Of a stretch of 14,163 bases of DNA, positions 12,134 to 14,163 are shown one piece after another. Source of the stretch: Lysobacterales bacterium (GTDB lineage: Bacteria > Pseudomonadota > Gammaproteobacteria > Xanthomonadales > Xanthomonadaceae). A model generated the notes under the pieces. The model was given only the letters and a program-made list of their open reading frames with translations, searched no databases and was not told the DNA's origin. The stretch is taken from positions 1-14,163 of the forward strand of contig JAATFS010000141.1 of NCBI GenBank assembly GCA_015655035.1, given 5' to 3'. Position numbers and translations under genes: made by a program. Positions within the stretch are counted from its first letter, which is position 1; every line of letters begins with the position of its first letter.

Positions 12134-14163
12134 ATGCCCAGATTCACTTCCCTTTACGTGGTGTGCGCCTTGATGGCCGGCACGACGATCCATCCGGCTC
12201 GCGCCGCCGCTGCAGCCGCTGCCACCACCATCACTTTGCCCGCCGTCCAGGTCGATGCGGCGCGGGTGCGCGGCGTGGACGACTTCGAGCTGCCGGCCTC
12301 GTTCACCACGGTGGAGGTGGGCGATGACCAGAACGGCCGCAGCGCCCAGGTCTCGGAAGTGCTGGACGGCATTCCGGGCGTGGTCGCGCGCGATCGCCAG
12401 AACTACGCCCAGGACACCCAGTTGTCGATCCGGGGATTCGGTGCGCGCTCCACCTTCGGCGTGCGCGGCGTGCGCCTGCTGGTGGACGGCATTCCCGCCA
12501 GCATGCCCGACGGCCAGGGCCAGCTGTCGCACTTCAACTTGCTCGGGGCCGAGCGCGTGGAGGTGCTGCGCGGGCCTTTCTCGGCGCTGTACGGTAATTC
12601 TTCCGGTGGCGTACTCCAGCTGTGGAGCGCTGACGGCCAGCCCGGCGATCCGTGGCGCCTGCGCGCGACCTATGGCAGCTACGACACCGTCAGTACCGGC
12701 GCGCAGCTGCGCGGCCAGCAGGGCATCGTCCACTACAACGTGGCCGCCAATCACTTCAGTACGGACGGCTACCGCGACCACAGTCGTGCGCGGCGCGAGT
12801 CGGTCAACGCCAAGTTCGGTCTGGACCTTGCCCCGGGCCGCCGGCTGGACCTGGTGTTCAATTACCTGGACGCGCCGCGTGCCCAGGATCCGCTGGGCCT
12901 GACCCGCGCGCAGTACCAGGCCGATCCGCACCAGGCCACGGCGGTGGCCTACCAGTACGACACCCGCAAGTCGGTGCGACAGGCGCAGGCCGGCGCGATC
13001 TTCACCCAGGAGCTGGATCGGCAGACGTTGCGGCTGATGGCCTACGCCGGCCAGCGCGAGACCGAGCAGTTCCAGTCGATCCCGACCAGCGTCCAGGCCA
13101 ACCCGCTGCATGCCGGCGGGGTGATCGACCTGGATAGCGACTACGGCGGCGCCGATGCGCGATGGGCCTGGCACGGCGCGTTGCTGGGCCAGCCGTTCGA
13201 GCTGACGCTGGGGGCCAATGTCGATCGGCAGAGCCAGCAACGCGCCGGCTACGAGAATTTCGTCGGCGAGGTACTGGGCGTGAAGGGCCAGCTGCGGCGC
13301 AGCCAGCGCGACCGGGTCGAGAACGTCGACCAGTTCGCGCAGGGCTGGTGGCAGTGGAGTCCGCGCTGGTCGGCCTTGTTCGGCGTGCGCCACAGCCAGG
13401 TGCGTTTCCGCTCGGCCGATCATTACATCGTCGGCCGCAATCCCGACGACAGCGGCAGCCGCGACTATTCGGCCACCACGCCGGTGGCCGGCGTGGTGTT
13501 CAAGGCCAGCGACGACCTGCGCCTGCACGTGTCCGCAGGGCGCGGCTTCGAGACCCCGACCTTCAACGAGCTGGGTTATCGCGCCGACGGTGCGGCCGGG
13601 CTGGCGCTGGACCTGGCACCGGCGAAGAGCCGCAACTACGAGGTCGGCGCGAAGTGGCGCAACCAGGCGGGCGCGCGGCTGGAACTGGCGCTGTTCCGTA
13701 CCGACACCGACGACGAGCTGGCAGTGGCCAGCAATACCGGCGGCCGCAGCACCTACCGCAACATTGGCGCGACCCGGCGCCAGGGCGTGGAGGTGAGCTA
13801 CCTGCAGCCGCTCGGCACCACCCAGCAACTGCAGCTGGCCTATACCTTTGTCGATGCCAGCGTGCGCGAGGGCTACCTGACCTGCGCCAGTAGCGGCTGC
13901 GCCACGCCCGATACCCTGGTTGCCAGCGGCTCGCGGCTGCCTGGCGTGCCCCGCCAGCAGCTGTTCGCGCGCTGGCAGTGGCAACCGTTGCAGTGGCAGT
14001 TCGCCGTCGAGGCGGTCGCATCGGATGCAACGGGGGTGAACGACCTGGCCACCGCCTCGGCGCCGGGCTATACCGTGTTCAACCTGGAAGCCTCGCGTCG
14101 CTGGCAGGTCGCGCATGGCGCGCTGCGGACCTTCGCCCGCATCGACAATGCGCTGGACCGCCG
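12134..14163 (+). CDS. TonB-dependent outer-membrane receptor (3' partial)
   Basis: ATG 12134 opens a frame with no stop through the right edge, 676 codons. A signal peptide (MPRFTSLYVVCALMAGTTIH, then PARA) is followed by an alanine run, and LPAVQV (35-40) is the TonB-box region. The plug spans about 55-165, with SEVLDGIPGVVARD, QLSIRGFGARSTFGVRG, LLVDGIPASMPDGQGQ and ERVEVLRGPFSALYGNSSGG. Barrel strands follow, with the usual GRGFETPTFNELGYR near 475. The visible end, RIDNALDR, is the 'NLFDRRYV' position, so perhaps 30-45 residues are missing. The plug resembles FecA/PfeA-like receptors, but the ligand is unknown and no transporter or sensor is in view. ATAGGCGG precedes the start as a modest ribosome site. 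It diverges from the aminotransferase, with 162 bp between starts. Confidence 0.9.
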   Translation, partial: MPRFTSLYVVCALMAGTTIHPARAAAAAAATTITLPAVQVDAARVRGVDDFELPASFTTVEVGDDQNGRSAQVSEVLDGIPGVVARDRQNYAQDTQLSIRGFGARSTFGVRGVRLLVDGIPASMPDGQGQLSHFNLLGAERVEVLRGPFSALYGNSSGGVLQLWSADGQPGDPWRLRATYGSYDTVSTGAQLRGQQGIVHYNVAANHFSTDGYRDHSRARRESVNAKFGLDLAPGRRLDLVFNYLDAPRAQDPLGLTRAQYQADPHQATAVAYQYDTRKSVRQAQAGAIFTQELDRQTLRLMAYAGQRETEQFQSIPTSVQANPLHAGGVIDLDSDYGGADARWAWHGALLGQPFELTLGANVDRQSQQRAGYENFVGEVLGVKGQLRRSQRDRVENVDQFAQGWWQWSPRWSALFGVRHSQVRFRSADHYIVGRNPDDSGSRDYSATTPVAGVVFKASDDLRLHVSAGRGFETPTFNELGYRADGAAGLALDLAPAKSRNYEVGAKWRNQAGARLELALFRTDTDDELAVASNTGGRSTYRNIGATRRQGVEVSYLQPLGTTQQLQLAYTFVDASVREGYLTCASSGCATPDTLVASGSRLPGVPRQQLFARWQWQPLQWQFAVEAVASDATGVNDLATASAPGYTVFNLEASRRWQVAHGALRTFARIDNALDR

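Noticed and set aside
11972..14116. Minus-strand frame of about 715 codons opposite the TonB-dependent receptor, continuous with the aminotransferase
   Set aside because: The plus strand encodes an unmistakable receptor with signal peptide, plug and barrel motifs. The minus frame is open by chance in GC-rich DNA, is low-complexity in Arg/Ala/Gly/Gln and shows no domain. The aminotransferase itself starts at GTG 11971.
1..14163. CRISPR array, tRNA, rRNA or a complete anti-phage system
   Set aside because: No regularly spaced repeats, no tRNA-like cloverleaf and no defence-domain proteins were seen. The only mobile DNA is the small IS remnant.

Overview
The window looks like a chromosomal segment of a gamma-proteobacterium of the Xanthomonadaceae, most likely Xanthomonas or a close relative. 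The reasons are high GC and codon use from about 710 onward, two TonB-dependent receptors, a Xanthomonas-type secreted subtilisin-like protease, class I fructose-1,6-bisphosphatase, an aromatic/aspartate aminotransferase with a GTG start, and an IS5-type transposase remnant. No database search was possible, so the genus is an inference.

Left edge (1-1355): an accessory scar, visibly more AT-rich than the rest up to about 700. It holds the last 43 codons of an unidentified protein, overlapped by a signal-peptide protein that is split by a one-base shift in a run of seven T. An effector/immunity pair is a plausible reading but is not proven. Next comes a ~340-bp, internally deleted IS5-family element with both terminal inverted repeats. 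The stop codons of both flanking genes lie inside those repeats: the split gene on the left, and on the right a minus-strand NAD(P)-binding protein cut to about half length.

Middle (1571-4813): a minus-strand TupA-like ATP-grasp gene with dyad and Clp/CRP-like sequence just upstream. Then three plus-strand genes: a 'required for attachment to host cells' family protein, a thioredoxin-fold protein with an unusual GCGFC active site placed 7 bp behind it, and an EcsC-family protein.

Right (4935-11971): four minus-strand genes, apparently separate transcription units, because each is followed by a hairpin or a long gap. They are a secreted S8 protease, a FhuA-type siderophore receptor, fructose-1,6-bisphosphatase (gluconeogenesis) and an aromatic/aspartate aminotransferase. 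A second TonB-dependent receptor runs divergently from the aminotransferase and off the right edge, open for 676 codons. I found no tRNA, rRNA, CRISPR or complete mobile element.

The most distinctive signals are the IS scar whose inverted repeats supply stop codons to both neighbours, the frameshifted putative immunity gene, and a perfect 8+5+8 dyad upstream of the protease.
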